Assembly: GCA_902495955.1 (NCBI GenBank)
Contig: CABUZE010000052.1
Span: 1-6,557 of the forward strand
Reading direction: 5' to 3'
From: an uncultured Collinsella sp.
Lineage (GTDB): Bacteria; Actinomycetota; Coriobacteriia; Coriobacteriales; Coriobacteriaceae
DNA length: 6,557 nt
The notes below the pieces were generated by a model. That model worked only from the letters and a program-made list of their open reading frames with translations. It ran no database searches and was not told where the DNA came from. This document shows positions 1 to 4,751 of this stretch, piece after piece (position 1 is the stretch's first letter; each line of letters opens with the position of its first letter). Position numbers and translations under genes: made by a program.

Positions 1-700
1 GCGAGTGGACGAGAGCTACGGCAGTCTTGCCGGCGGCGTCGATGAGGTCGATGAAGAAGCGACGCATCTGCGTGGCCACAAGCATGCCCTTGTACACGAT
101 GGTGCGCGAGCTCATGGAACACACGTAGAAGATCTTGTCGCGCAGGGCAAACTCGGCGTCAGCCTTCTTCTCGATGGTGCGGCGGCACACGTACAGGCGG
201 CGCTCGAAGGCGTCACCTGCCGGCGTGTCGTCCGGACGGCCCAGGAAGGCCTGCAGGATGGTAGGCATGCAGGCGCGGGCCGTCTCGCCCAGGTCGTGCG
301 GGTCGACCGGCACCTCGCGCCAAAAGAGCAGCGGCACGCCAGCCTCGGCGCAGCCCTCCTCAAACACGCGGCGGGCATCCTCTACGCCCTTGTCGTCCTG
401 CGGGAAGAACAGCATGGCTACGCCATAGTCGCCCTCTGCCGGCAGAATCTGGCCGCACTTTTGAGCCTCTTTACGGAAAAAGTGATGCGGAACCTGGAAC
501 AGGATGCCAGCGCCGTCGCCGGTGTTCTTCTCGAGTCCCGTACCACCGCGGTGCTCCAAGTTAACCAGAATGGACAGTGCGTCGTCCAGGATCTGGTGAT
601 GGCGCTCGCCGTTGATATCGGCAAGCGCGCCGATGCCACACGCATCGTGGTCGAATTCGGGGCGATAAAGGCCCTGCTGCTGAGCGGAATCTGCCTGCAT
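1..700 (-). CDS. gltB: Glutamate synthase large subunit, N-terminal part (runs off the left edge)
   Basis: This is the first 233 residues of a ferredoxin- or NADPH-dependent glutamate synthase (GOGAT) large subunit. The enzyme transfers the glutamine amide to 2-oxoglutarate to make two glutamates in cytoplasmic ammonia assimilation. Only the class-II glutamine amidotransferase domain is present. After a 20-residue leader, DACGIG places the N-terminal nucleophile at Cys21, which the family exposes by autocatalytic removal of the propeptide. EHRGGTG (49-55), GDGAGILFQVP (61-71), SSRTIVYKGML (197-207) and ALVHS at the window edge are all typical. The full protein is normally about 1,500 residues, so the synthase domains lie outside the window. 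The start at 700 is supported by GGGGAGG six bases upstream. The gene is divergent from gpmA. An alternative would be another class-II amidotransferase such as PurF or AsnB, but the GDGAGI and SSRTIVYKGML blocks favour GltB. Confidence 0.95.
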   Translation of the reverse strand, partial: MQADSAQQQGLYRPEFDHDACGIGALADINGERHHQILDDALSILVNLEHRGGTGLEKNTGDGAGILFQVPHHFFRKEAQKCGQILPAEGDYGVAMLFFPQDDKGVEDARRVFEEGCAEAGVPLLFWREVPVDPHDLGETARACMPTILQAFLGRPDDTPAGDAFERRLYVCRRTIEKKADAEFALRDKIFYVCSMSSRTIVYKGMLVATQMRRFFIDLIDAAGKTAVALVHS

Positions 701-885
701 CGCGATCCTCCCCTAGATATTTAGACAGTCAGTTGAATAGGCATACTAGGAGCATCGCCGGCCCGTTGTGTTTCTCACCCGTTTCGAAACAATCGCGTAA
801 CGCACGCCCTACGAGTGGACACCGCCGACCTCAAGGGCGACAACATAGGCCCCAAGTTCGGCCTGCAAACTCACCTCTTCAAACA

Positions 886-908
886 TCTCAATCTGTAACA
901 GTAAGACC
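886..908 (+). repeat. Intergenic repeat, copy 1 (core ATCTGTAACA)
   Basis: TCTCAATCTGTAACA (886-900) is identical to 3216-3230. The match continues as GTAAGACC here against CGTAAGGCC there, with one indel and one substitution. Both copies lie outside genes. The 10-base core also occurs inverted 25 bases downstream, at 926-935. A shared stretch of about 23 bases is far beyond chance in 6.5 kb. Function unknown. Confidence 0.7.
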
Positions 909-925
909 CAATTTCCATCCCTAGT

Positions 926-935
926 TGTTACAGAT
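926..935 (-). repeat. Inverted copy of the ATCTGTAACA core
   Basis: TGTTACAGAT is the exact reverse complement of the core at 891-900, giving a 10-bp inverted repeat with a 25-base spacer. The similarity does not extend beyond the core. As a hairpin it would lack a T-tract, so it is not an obvious terminator. It could be a two-site operator or a paired dispersed repeat. Confidence 0.5.
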
Positions 936-998
936 CAAGACATTTCAGCAATCCCCTTTCACCATCCTATTCAAATACAACAATTTTGTTAGTCTTGG

Positions 999-1027
999 TT
1001 AACTTTTTAGCCTAAAACGGGTATCCT
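999..1027 (+). promoter_or_regulatory. Probable gpmA promoter
   Basis: TTAACT (999-1004) is followed by a 17-base spacer and TATCCT (1022-1027). It lies 52 bases before the gpmA start in an AT-rich stretch. Both hexamers are imperfect matches to the sigma-70 consensus, but the spacing is ideal. Confidence 0.45.
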
Positions 1028-1079
1028 TTGCGGCGTCAAACAAACGACACGCATGCCGTGCCACATTAAGGAGGCCCCT

Positions 1080-1853
1080 ATGGCAAACCAGACAGACCGG
1101 CAGACGATCCAACTCGTCCTTATCCGCCACGGAGAGTCGGAGTGGAACAAACTCAACCTGTTCACCGGCTGGACCGACGTAGAGCTCACCGACACGGGCC
1201 GCGAAGAAGCCGCCGCAGGCGGTCGAGCCCTCAAAGAAGCCGGTTTCGACTTTGACGTCTGCTACACTTCGCGCCTCAAGCGCGCGATCCACACCCTCAA
1301 CATCGTGCTCGGCCAAATGGATCGCGAGTGGCTGCCCGTCATCAAATCCTGGAAGCTCAACGAGCGCCACTACGGCGCGTTGCAGGGTCTCAACAAGGCC
1401 GATGCCGCGGCGGAGCACGGCGACGAACAGGTGCTCATCTGGCGCCGCTCCTTCGATATCTGCCCGCCGGCACTCGAGCCGAACGACGCGCGCGATCCCC
1501 ACACCCAGGAGCAATACCGTGATGTCGCACCCGACCAGCTGCCCTACACCGAGTGCCTCAAGGACACGATAGCCCGTGCCTGGCCTTATTTCGAAGACGA
1601 GATTCGCCCCCAGATGCTCGCCGGCAAGCGCGTACTCATCGCCGCACACGGCAACTCCCTGCGCTCTCTCGTCATGAAGTTCGAGCACCTCACGCCCGAG
1701 GAGATCCTCAAGGTCAACATCCCCACCGGCGTGCCACTCGTCTACACCTTCGATGCCGATTTCAACGTCCTCGACAAGCGCTACATCGGCGACCCGGCGA
1801 CCATCGCCGCCAAGATCGACGCCGTGGCCAACCAAGGCAAGGCGCGCAGGTAA
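1080..1853 (+). CDS. gpmA: 2,3-bisphosphoglycerate-dependent phosphoglycerate mutase
   Basis: This cytoplasmic glycolytic and gluconeogenic enzyme interconverts 3-phosphoglycerate and 2-phosphoglycerate through a phosphohistidine. At 257 residues it has the usual length for bacterial cofactor-dependent PGM. LIRHGESEWN (14-23) contains the phospho-accepting His17. FTGWTDVELTDTG (28-40), TSRLKRAIHT (63-72), LNERHYGALQGLNK (93-106, with the acid/base Glu95) and AAHGNSLRS (188-196, second catalytic His190) complete the active site. The start at 1080 is chosen because AAGGAGG sits five bases upstream; an in-frame ATG at 1053 would put that site inside the gene. A hairpin without a T-run follows, then mntH 75 bases after the stop, so read-through into mntH is likely. 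This is the metal-independent dPGM type, not the Mn-dependent GpmI type, so the Mn transporter next door is not explained by a cofactor need of this enzyme. Confidence 0.97.
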   Translation: MANQTDRQTIQLVLIRHGESEWNKLNLFTGWTDVELTDTGREEAAAGGRALKEAGFDFDVCYTSRLKRAIHTLNIVLGQMDREWLPVIKSWKLNERHYGALQGLNKADAAAEHGDEQVLIWRRSFDICPPALEPNDARDPHTQEQYRDVAPDQLPYTECLKDTIARAWPYFEDEIRPQMLAGKRVLIAAHGNSLRSLVMKFEHLTPEEILKVNIPTGVPLVYTFDADFNVLDKRYIGDPATIAAKIDAVANQGKARR

Positions 1854-1868
1854 CCCCAACCCAAACCC

Positions 1869-1910
1869 GACGCGTGGCGCCGCACGACCCAGATGCGACG
1901 CCACGCCGTC
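1869..1910 (+). other. Hairpin between gpmA and mntH
   Basis: GACGCGTGGCG (1869-1879) pairs with CGCCACGCCGTC (1899-1910) with a single bulged base and a 19-base loop. No T-run follows, so it is not a standard intrinsic terminator. It ends 18 bases before the mntH start. It could stabilise or process a gpmA-mntH transcript, or be a by-product of high GC content. Confidence 0.35.
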
Positions 1911-1928
1911 CATACACAGGAGCGCACC

Positions 1929-3185
1929 ATGCTCAACCATCTCAAACAACACTTTGGCTCCCGACGCACCGGTGGTCACGGAGGCCTAGACATTGCGCGG
2001 CACATCGGCCCCGGGCTGCTCGTGACCGTCGGCTTTATCGACCCGGGCAACTGGGCCTCCAATATGGCCGCGGGCTCGCAGTTTGGCTACGCGCTGTTGT
2101 GGATCGTCACGCTGTCCACGATTATGCTCATTGTGCTACAGCACAACGCGGCACACCTGGGTATCGCCACGGGCGCCTGTCTTGCCGAGGCCACGACACG
2201 TTACCTCCCCCGCTTCGTTGGGCGCACGGTGCTCGCCAGTGCCTATCTCGCGACCATCGCCACCGCCATGGCCGAAGTCCTGGGCGGCGCGATTGCCCTT
2301 CAAATGCTCTTTGGGCTACCCGTGCGTGCGGGCTGTGTCATCGTGGCGGCAGTATCGATGGCGATGCTCATGACGAACTCCTACAAGCGTGCCGAACGCT
2401 GGATCATCGCCTTCGTAGGCGTGGTAGGACTCTCGTTTTTGGCCGAGCTTGCACTAGTCAAGGTCGACTGGCCGCAAGCCGCCGCAAGCTGGATCACGCC
2501 CAGTATGCCCACTGGCTCTGCCGCGATTATCGTGAGTGTCCTGGGTGCGGTCGTTATGCCCCACAACCTCTTTCTGCACTCCGAGGTCATCCAATCCATG
2601 CACTTCGAAGGCCAAGGCGAGCAGGTTATCGAAGAGCGTCTGCGCTATGAGCTCTTCGACACGCTCTTTTCGATGGGCGTGGGCTGGGCAATCAACTCGG
2701 CCATGGTCATCCTGGCCGCAACGACCTTCTTTGCGCACGGCATTGTCGTAGACGACCTCGCCGTCGCAGCGGACACGCTCTCCCCCATTCTGGGCCCAGC
2801 AAGCTCGACAATCTTTGCGGTGGCGCTGCTGTTTGCGGGCCTCTCGAGTAGTGTGACGGCAGGCATGGCGGCAGGCACCATCACCGCAGGCATGTTCGAC
2901 GAGGAATACGACATCCACGACCGACATTCCTCGATCGGGGTGGTGGCCTGTTTCGCCGGCGCAGTGGCGGCGTGCCTGGTCGTCCCAAATCCTTTTGAAG
3001 GTCTCATCTGGAGCCAGGCGCTGCTGTCGCTTCAGCTGCCGATCACGGTATTCGTGCTTATACGGCTCACCAGCTCACGCCGCGTCATGGGCAAATACGC
3101 CAACTCGCGCCCGCTCAACGCGTTGCTCGTAGGAATCGGCGTCATCGTAACGGTTCTCGACATCGTGCTGCTAACGGGGATGTAA
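1929..3185 (+). CDS. mntH: NRAMP-family divalent metal (Mn2+/Fe2+) transporter
   Basis: This integral membrane protein imports Mn2+, and usually Fe2+ too, by metal-proton symport. Its 418 residues contain about 11 hydrophobic segments (roughly 27-52, 54-75, 100-130, 132-150, 157-177, 197-218, 245-268, 290-318, 335-353, 358-380, 396-416). The two unwound metal-site helices carry the canonical residues: DPGN (38-41) in TM1 and VVMPHNLFLH (208-217) in TM6. Met210 is the soft ligand that marks true Mn/Fe NRAMPs rather than the Mg or Al branches. EVLGGAIAL (116-124) in TM3 and SLQLPIT (367-373) in TM10 also fit. The start at 1929 is preceded by CAGGAG at good spacing; an in-frame ATG at 1893 has no ribosome site and would fall inside the intergenic hairpin. 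I see no MntR-type operator or Mn riboswitch just upstream, so expression may come from the gpmA promoter. The convergent terminator at 3264-3297 closes the region. Confidence 0.95.
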   Translation: MLNHLKQHFGSRRTGGHGGLDIARHIGPGLLVTVGFIDPGNWASNMAAGSQFGYALLWIVTLSTIMLIVLQHNAAHLGIATGACLAEATTRYLPRFVGRTVLASAYLATIATAMAEVLGGAIALQMLFGLPVRAGCVIVAAVSMAMLMTNSYKRAERWIIAFVGVVGLSFLAELALVKVDWPQAAASWITPSMPTGSAAIIVSVLGAVVMPHNLFLHSEVIQSMHFEGQGEQVIEERLRYELFDTLFSMGVGWAINSAMVILAATTFFAHGIVVDDLAVAADTLSPILGPASSTIFAVALLFAGLSSSVTAGMAAGTITAGMFDEEYDIHDRHSSIGVVACFAGAVAACLVVPNPFEGLIWSQALLSLQLPITVFVLIRLTSSRRVMGKYANSRPLNALLVGIGVIVTVLDIVLLTGM

Positions 3186-3215
3186 TTGGGATGGCGTGAC
3201 TGTCCAGATATAACG

Positions 3216-3239
3216 TCTCAATCTGTAACACGTAAGGCC
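3216..3239 (+). repeat. Intergenic repeat, copy 3 (core ATCTGTAACA)
   Basis: TCTCAATCTGTAACA (3216-3230) followed by CGTAAGGCC matches copy 1 at 886-908. It begins 30 bases after the mntH stop and lies upstream of the convergent terminator. Function unknown. The position immediately 3' of a gene would suit a 3'-end or dispersed-repeat element, but copy 1 sits between divergent genes. Confidence 0.7.
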
Positions 3240-3263
3240 GTTTTAAACCGTCAGATAAATCAA

Positions 3264-3297
3264 AAGGGCCCCGGCCGAGAATTCGACCGGGGCCCTT
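3264..3297 (-). terminator. Intrinsic terminator after the rubredoxin gene, perhaps bidirectional
   Basis: AAGGGCCCCGG (3264-3274) pairs perfectly with CCGGGGCCCTT (3287-3297), and a further CG/CG pair closes inside one mismatch. On the minus strand it is followed by TTTTGATTT, as expected for the rubredoxin transcript. On the plus strand there is no T-run, so any stop for mntH would be weaker. It lies between convergent genes. Confidence 0.8.
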
Positions 3298-3337
3298 GGA
3301 CAGAACTCTGTATGGCTAATCGCCGTGTGTCTACGAG

Positions 3338-3481
3338 TTACTCCTCGACGAGCTCAAACTCATCGGGGCCGACGCCGCAGACCGGGCATACGTAATCCTC
3401 GGGCAGCTCGGGCGTGTCGACCTCAACCTCGTAACCGCAAACGGTGCACACGAACTTATACGTCTTCTTCTCCTCAGCCAT
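3338..3481 (-). CDS. Small rubredoxin-like protein (47 aa)
   Basis: This is a cytoplasmic one-electron carrier with a predicted Fe(Cys)4 centre. CTVCGY supplies Cys12 and Cys15 and CPVCG supplies Cys32 and Cys35, ending in PDEFELVEE. Only 16 residues separate the two Cys pairs, against nearly 30 in classical stand-alone rubredoxins. This matches the compact rubredoxin modules found at the C-termini of rubrerythrins and of Hrb-type flavoproteins. GAGGAG lies six to seven bases before the ATG at 3481. The flavin reductase-like gene lies 89 bases upstream on the same strand, and the pair looks like a separated Hrb. A strong promoter (3526-3553) between them lets this gene be made independently. 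Likely partners, from family knowledge, are flavodiiron proteins, rubrerythrin or superoxide reductase; none is in the window. The rubredoxin fold is secure; the specific partner is not. Confidence 0.92.
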   Translation of the reverse strand: MAEEKKTYKFVCTVCGYEVEVDTPELPEDYVCPVCGVGPDEFELVEE

Positions 3482-3525
3482 GATGTTCTCCTCTCGAACG
3501 CGACTGGTGATGTACTTCGTTTATT

Positions 3526-3553
3526 AGTATAGATTCTCAATAATATAATGCAA
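3526..3553 (-). promoter_or_regulatory. Rubredoxin gene promoter
   Basis: Read on the minus strand, TTGCAT (3553-3548) is followed by a 16-base spacer and TATACT (3531-3526), a good sigma-70-type promoter. The predicted 5' leader is about 38 bases. The surrounding 3520-3570 stretch is strikingly AT-rich against its neighbours. A loose dyad, TTATT and AATAA arms 13 bases apart, overlaps the -10, and TAGAACATTTCTA (3561-3573) forms another just upstream. Either could be an operator, but neither matches a consensus I can name with confidence. Confidence 0.7.
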
Positions 3554-3570
3554 GTATTTTTAGAACATTT

Positions 3571-4074
3571 CTAGCCTTGATACGACGAAGCCTTGGGCGG
3601 CGTCTTGCCCTTCAAGACCTTGTGATAGTAGTCATAGGTCAGCGGGGCCTCGCCGCTCAAGCGCTCGGCGTCCTCCACCTCGCCGATAAAGAGCAGGTGC
3701 GTGCCCACATCCACGGTATCAATTAGACGGCAGCTAAACAGCGCCGCCGCGTGCTCGGGCACATAGGGCATGCCCAGCGCGGTCTCGTGGGTCTCGTACT
3801 TGGCAAACTTGTCGTAGCCACTGCTGGTGCGGAAGCCAAAGTTACCGATATAGAGCATGTCGGCCGTCTGATCGATCACGGTCAGCGCAAAGGCCTTAGC
3901 CGATGCGATTACGCCGGACGTGACATTTTCCTTGTTCACGGCAATTGAGATGCGCGGCGGGGCGGATGTCACCTGCACCGCTGTGTTGATAACGCAGCCG
4001 GCACGCAGCCCGTCCGCCGCAGCGCTCACCACGTACAGGCCACTCGGCATGGTAAAGAACGCAGTTTTGTCCAT
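3571..4074 (-). CDS. Flavin reductase-like FMN-binding protein, Hrb N-terminal-domain type
   Basis: This 167-residue cytoplasmic protein belongs to the flavin reductase-like split-barrel family, which binds FMN and usually takes electrons from NAD(P)H. Recognisable blocks are MPSGLYVVS (9-17), INTAVQVTSAPP (29-40), GNFGFRTSSGYDKF (77-90), DVGTHLLFIGEV (122-133) and PLTYDYYHKVLKGKTPP (144-160). The last block, with YYH and KGKTP, is the segment that in clostridial Hrb proteins ends the flavin domain and leads into a fused rubredoxin. Here the protein stops seven residues later, and the rubredoxin is a separate gene downstream. The start at 4074 has GGGGAG eight bases upstream. The frame stays open to about 4266, but that extension crosses the terminator and palindrome and lacks family similarity. 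No promoter is obvious between the terminator at 4126-4159 and the start. The exact reaction is inferred from the family. Confidence 0.88.
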   Translation of the reverse strand: MDKTAFFTMPSGLYVVSAAADGLRAGCVINTAVQVTSAPPRISIAVNKENVTSGVIASAKAFALTVIDQTADMLYIGNFGFRTSSGYDKFAKYETHETALGMPYVPEHAAALFSCRLIDTVDVGTHLLFIGEVEDAERLSGEAPLTYDYYHKVLKGKTPPKASSYQG

Positions 4075-4125
4075 AACGATCACTCCCCTAACCCAGGATT
4101 GAACCTCATGGATGTATGTACCCAC

Positions 4126-4159
4126 AAAAAAGGCGGCACCCATAACGGACGCCGCCTTT
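4126..4159 (-). terminator. Intrinsic terminator upstream of the flavin reductase gene
   Basis: On the minus strand, AAAGGCGGC (4159-4151) pairs with GCCGCCTTT (4137-4129), followed immediately by a run of six T (4131-4126). It is about 120 bases after the smpB stop and about 50 bases before the flavin reductase start. It may simply end the TPR-smpB transcript, or act as a conditional terminator in the flavin reductase leader. Confidence 0.85.
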
Positions 4160-4201
4160 GAGACATATGTGTCAGAACAGTAAGAAAGATGAGACACCCG
4201 C

Positions 4202-4268
4202 AGTTGCGGTGAAATAGGGACTGAGTAGTCCCTCAAACAGGCAAAACAGTCCGTATTCCACCGCAACT
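4202..4268. repeat. 67-base compound palindrome: structured RNA or REP/MITE-like element
   Basis: The outer arms are AGTTGCGGTG (4202-4211) and CACCGCAACT (4259-4268), a perfect 10-bp inverted repeat. Pairing continues past one mismatch through AAT/ATT, making 14 positions with one mismatch. Directly inside the left arm is a perfect hairpin, AGGGACT-GAGT-AGTCCCT (4216-4233), and then 21 unpaired bases (4234-4254). The element begins 12 bases after the smpB stop in the direction of smpB transcription. On the minus strand the right arm can alternatively pair with the GCGGGTG that follows, a possible conformational switch. It could be the 5' part of a cis-regulatory RNA, a processed sRNA from the smpB 3' end, or a dispersed palindromic repeat. 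The Collinsella-1 RNA motif is known from this genus; I cannot test identity by eye. Confidence 0.6.
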
Positions 4269-4280
4269 TATACAGAGTGC

Positions 4281-4751
4281 CTAGCGGTTGCGCTCCTTAA
4301 GGGCGCGGTCGATCTCGCGTTGGACATCACGCTTAGCCATGTCCTCGCGCTTGTCATAGCGCTTCTTGCCGCGCCCCAGACCCAGCAGCAGCTTTACGCG
4401 GCCGTCGGTATTAAAGTAGAGCTCCAACGGAACCAGCGCATAACCACGGTTGCGAAGTTTGCCGTCAAGAAAGTCGATCTCCTTGCGGTGCAGCAGCAGA
4501 CGACGCCGACGGTCGGGATCGCGATTCCACACGCCACCATGGCTATAAGGGTGGATATGCAGGCCGACGAGCCAGCACTCCCCACCGCGAATCAGCGCGA
4601 AGGTATCGGTGAACTGGCACGCGCGCTCGCGAATCGCCTTGACCTCGGTGCCACTCAGTTCAATACCGCATTCGAACGTCTCATCGATAAAGTACTCGTG
4701 ATGCGCCGAGCGATTCTTAGAAATGAGCTTGCGTTCACGCTTACTGGGCAT
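4281..4751 (-). CDS. smpB: SsrA (tmRNA)-binding protein SmpB
   Basis: SmpB binds tmRNA and brings it to stalled ribosomes for trans-translation, mimicking the missing codon-anticodon half in the decoding centre. The 156 residues match the family length. ISKNRSAHHEYFIDETFECG (10-29), LSGTEVKAIRE (32-42), WLVGLHIHPY (60-69), KLLLGLGRGKKRYDKR (120-135) and the C-terminal basic tail KRDVQREIDRALKERNR (140-156) are all classic. The start at 4751 is supported by AAGGAGG at seven bases; the frame stays open upstream but without similarity. The gene overlaps the 3' end of the TPR gene by 11 bases, and its ribosome site lies inside that gene, so the two are translationally coupled. The partner tmRNA gene (ssrA), often nearby in other genomes, is not here: the downstream gap of about 200 bases is too short for it. 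Transcription ends at the terminator at 4126-4159. Confidence 0.97.
   Translation of the reverse strand: MPSKRERKLISKNRSAHHEYFIDETFECGIELSGTEVKAIRERACQFTDTFALIRGGECWLVGLHIHPYSHGGVWNRDPDRRRRLLLHRKEIDFLDGKLRNRGYALVPLELYFNTDGRVKLLLGLGRGKKRYDKREDMAKRDVQREIDRALKERNR

Larger units (their letters stand above)
701..1079. other. Divergent gltB-gpmA intergenic region, 379 bases
   Basis: I see no convincing gene here. The region must carry the gltB promoter (minus) and the gpmA promoter (plus). Near gltB there is a perfect 10-bp palindrome, GTTTCGAAAC, at 781-790, 81 bases before the gltB start; it could be an operator, but there is no other support. I could not find a convincing -35/-10 pair for gltB. 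Further right are the ATCTGTAACA inverted pair (891-900 and 926-935) and an AT-rich stretch (about 925-1015) leading into the gpmA promoter. A few short hairpins (for example 847-851 pairing with 860-864) are probably chance. Confidence 0.7.

Noticed and set aside
5..724. Plus-strand open frame of 239 codons across the gltB segment
   Set aside because: It is the antisense of gltB. The minus-strand frame has unmistakable GOGAT motifs and a good ribosome site, whereas this frame has no family resemblance.
701..1079. Small protein gene in the gltB-gpmA gap (for example the plus frame 733-924)
   Set aside because: There is no ribosome site, no recognisable sequence, and the composition differs from real genes in the window.
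999..1979. Minus-strand open frame of 326 codons opposite gpmA
   Set aside because: It is a long antisense frame caused by GC-rich codon use. It covers gpmA and runs into the start of mntH, with no recognisable protein.
1553..2650. Plus-strand open frame of 365 codons spanning the end of gpmA and most of mntH
   Set aside because: It is out of frame with two well-identified genes, has an Arg/His-rich nonsense composition and no ribosome site.
1080..3185. gpmA-mntH as a functional Mn-enzyme/Mn-importer pair
   Set aside because: The mutase is the cofactor-dependent type with phosphohistidine motifs, which does not use Mn. The adjacency is therefore not explained by that enzyme's metal need.
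4075..4266. Upstream extension of the flavin reductase frame by 64 codons
   Set aside because: It would need a TTG start, would run through the terminator and the palindrome, and the added residues have no family similarity. The ATG at 4074 has a good ribosome site.
4075..4268. FMN riboswitch controlling the flavin reductase gene
   Set aside because: The conserved RFN-element core sequences are not visible; the stems present do not match that architecture.
4160..4280. tmRNA (ssrA) gene next to smpB
   Set aside because: The gap is too short for a tmRNA of about 350 bases, and there is no tRNA-Ala-like acceptor end or tag-like reading frame.
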